Positions 63,545 through 64,000 of a DNA stretch of 64,000 nt are shown piece by piece. Position 1 is the first letter of the stretch, and every line of letters starts with the position of its first letter. The stretch comes from JAFDBW01 sp963825575 (GTDB lineage Bacteria; Desulfobacterota; Desulfuromonadia; Desulfuromonadales; BM103), in the NCBI GenBank assembly GCA_963825575.1, contig CAWGUB010000021.1, positions 62,001 through 126,000 of the forward strand, given 5' to 3'. Under the pieces are notes generated by a model, which saw only the letters and a list, made by a program, of their open reading frames with translations, did no database searches and was not told the DNA's origin. The translations under genes and the position numbers were made by a program.

Positions 63545-64000
63545 ATGCGCCGTCTGATATTGGTCGTTTTGATTTTACTCCTGGCCTGTGGCGCGCTTTA
63601 TTTTTATACGTCGAACAGTTCAGAACGGACTTATCATCCGGTCGTGGCGGTTGCCATCGGAGGTCTTGCCCCGGATTTCCAGCTTGAGGATAATAACGGC
63701 AACCTGGTCTCTCTCTCTGCCCTGCGCGGCAAGGTCGTCATTGTGAATTTCTGGGCAACCTGGTGCCCTCCATGCAGGGCGGAAATGCCCTCTATGGAAA
63801 AGCTCAATGGTGTGATGGCCGGAGAAGATTTTGTCCTGCTGGCGATCAATATCGAAGCAAATGGCCGATCTACAGTTGCCGAATTTCTGAAAAAGACCCC
63901 GCATACTTTCCCGATCCTCTATGATGAGCAGGGCGTTGTGCAGCAACTGTACGGGGTGTACAACTTTCCCGAGTCCTTCGTCATCACCAAGGATGGTCTG
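63545..64000 (+). CDS. TlpA/ResA-type periplasmic thioredoxin, C-terminus clipped by window edge
   Basis: 152 codons visible from ATG 63545 (GAAGGG upstream). The N-terminal membrane anchor LILVVLILLLACGALYFY may include a lipobox-like LLAC, so it is either a lipoprotein or membrane-tethered. The redoxin domain begins GGLAPDFQLEDNNGNLVSLS and holds the active site NFWATWCPPCRAEMPS (CPPC) and the cis-Pro region YNFPESFVI. It reduces disulphides, often on apocytochromes, which suits a cytochrome-rich deltaproteobacterium (inference). The window ends in frame. Confidence 0.9.
   Translation, partial: MRRLILVVLILLLACGALYFYTSNSSERTYHPVVAVAIGGLAPDFQLEDNNGNLVSLSALRGKVVIVNFWATWCPPCRAEMPSMEKLNGVMAGEDFVLLAINIEANGRSTVAEFLKKTPHTFPILYDEQGVVQQLYGVYNFPESFVITKDGL

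Overview
The window reads like a chromosome segment of a Gram-negative Desulfuromonadia-type bacterium (Geobacter/Desulfuromonas/Pelobacter relatives). The reasons are the order M23 peptidase, secA, hybrid kinase and argJ; a short stand-alone GNAT of the N-acetylglutamate synthase type; a receiver fused to a domain resembling the GSU3473 family; a Ros/MucR zinc-finger regulator; valS beside a receiver protein with an acidic linker; and many PilZ/HD-GYP proteins. Outer-membrane (FadL-type, OmpA-type) and periplasmic proteins show a diderm envelope. The assignment is inference; no marker gene was searched.

Layout. 0-2 kb: a clipped cyclophilin, an AI-2E/PerM-type membrane protein and two small proteins, all on the minus strand. 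2.3-6.7 kb: a quorum-sensing-like cassette of an intact LuxR-type regulator, a B12-binding radical SAM protein, a second autoinducer-binding-domain protein without any DNA-binding domain, and a FadL-type outer-membrane channel; the last three each carry one frameshift. 6.8-7.5 kb: a gene-free block of hairpins. 7.5-12 kb: a strong sigma70-type promoter followed by a PilZ protein and a GAF/HD-GYP/PilZ protein (two frameshifts). 12-16 kb: a methyltransferase, a second B12 radical SAM protein paired with a DUF2817 zinc peptidase, a structurally defective tRNA-Leu and a normal tRNA-Ala. 16-19.5 kb: cupin, purC, ppiD. 19.6-25.2 kb: the rod-shape locus mreB, mreC, mreD, mrdA, rodA. 25-35 kb: amrS, nitroreductase, a response regulator, a Kef-type antiporter, rarA, nadK, recN, GNAT. 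35-45 kb: M23 peptidase, vWA-OmpA protein, a secreted protein, secA, kinase, argJ, deoC, deoB. 45-54 kb: REC-PilZ, a degraded stretch, mucR-like, dgt, receiver protein, valS, an argO-type exporter, a 58-residue winged-helix-like protein. 54-64 kb: PPOX protein, SDR, PrmA-like methyltransferase, AEC transporter, a secreted peptide whose best start is ATA, an NtrB/NtrC-type pair, a frameshifted HtrA protease, a hotdog thioesterase and a clipped TlpA-type thioredoxin.

How the parts fit. The mre/mrd genes build the elongasome; purC, argJ, deoC/deoB, nadK, valS, dgt and secA are housekeeping. The accessory signal sits in 2.3-12 kb, where acyl-signal sensing, a cobalamin radical enzyme, a lipid channel and c-di-GMP turnover are neighbours. 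The six frameshifts could be decay or sequencing error, and five of them fall between 4.5 and 10.5 kb. I see no rRNA, CRISPR array, intact transposase, prophage or luxI-type synthase in the window.
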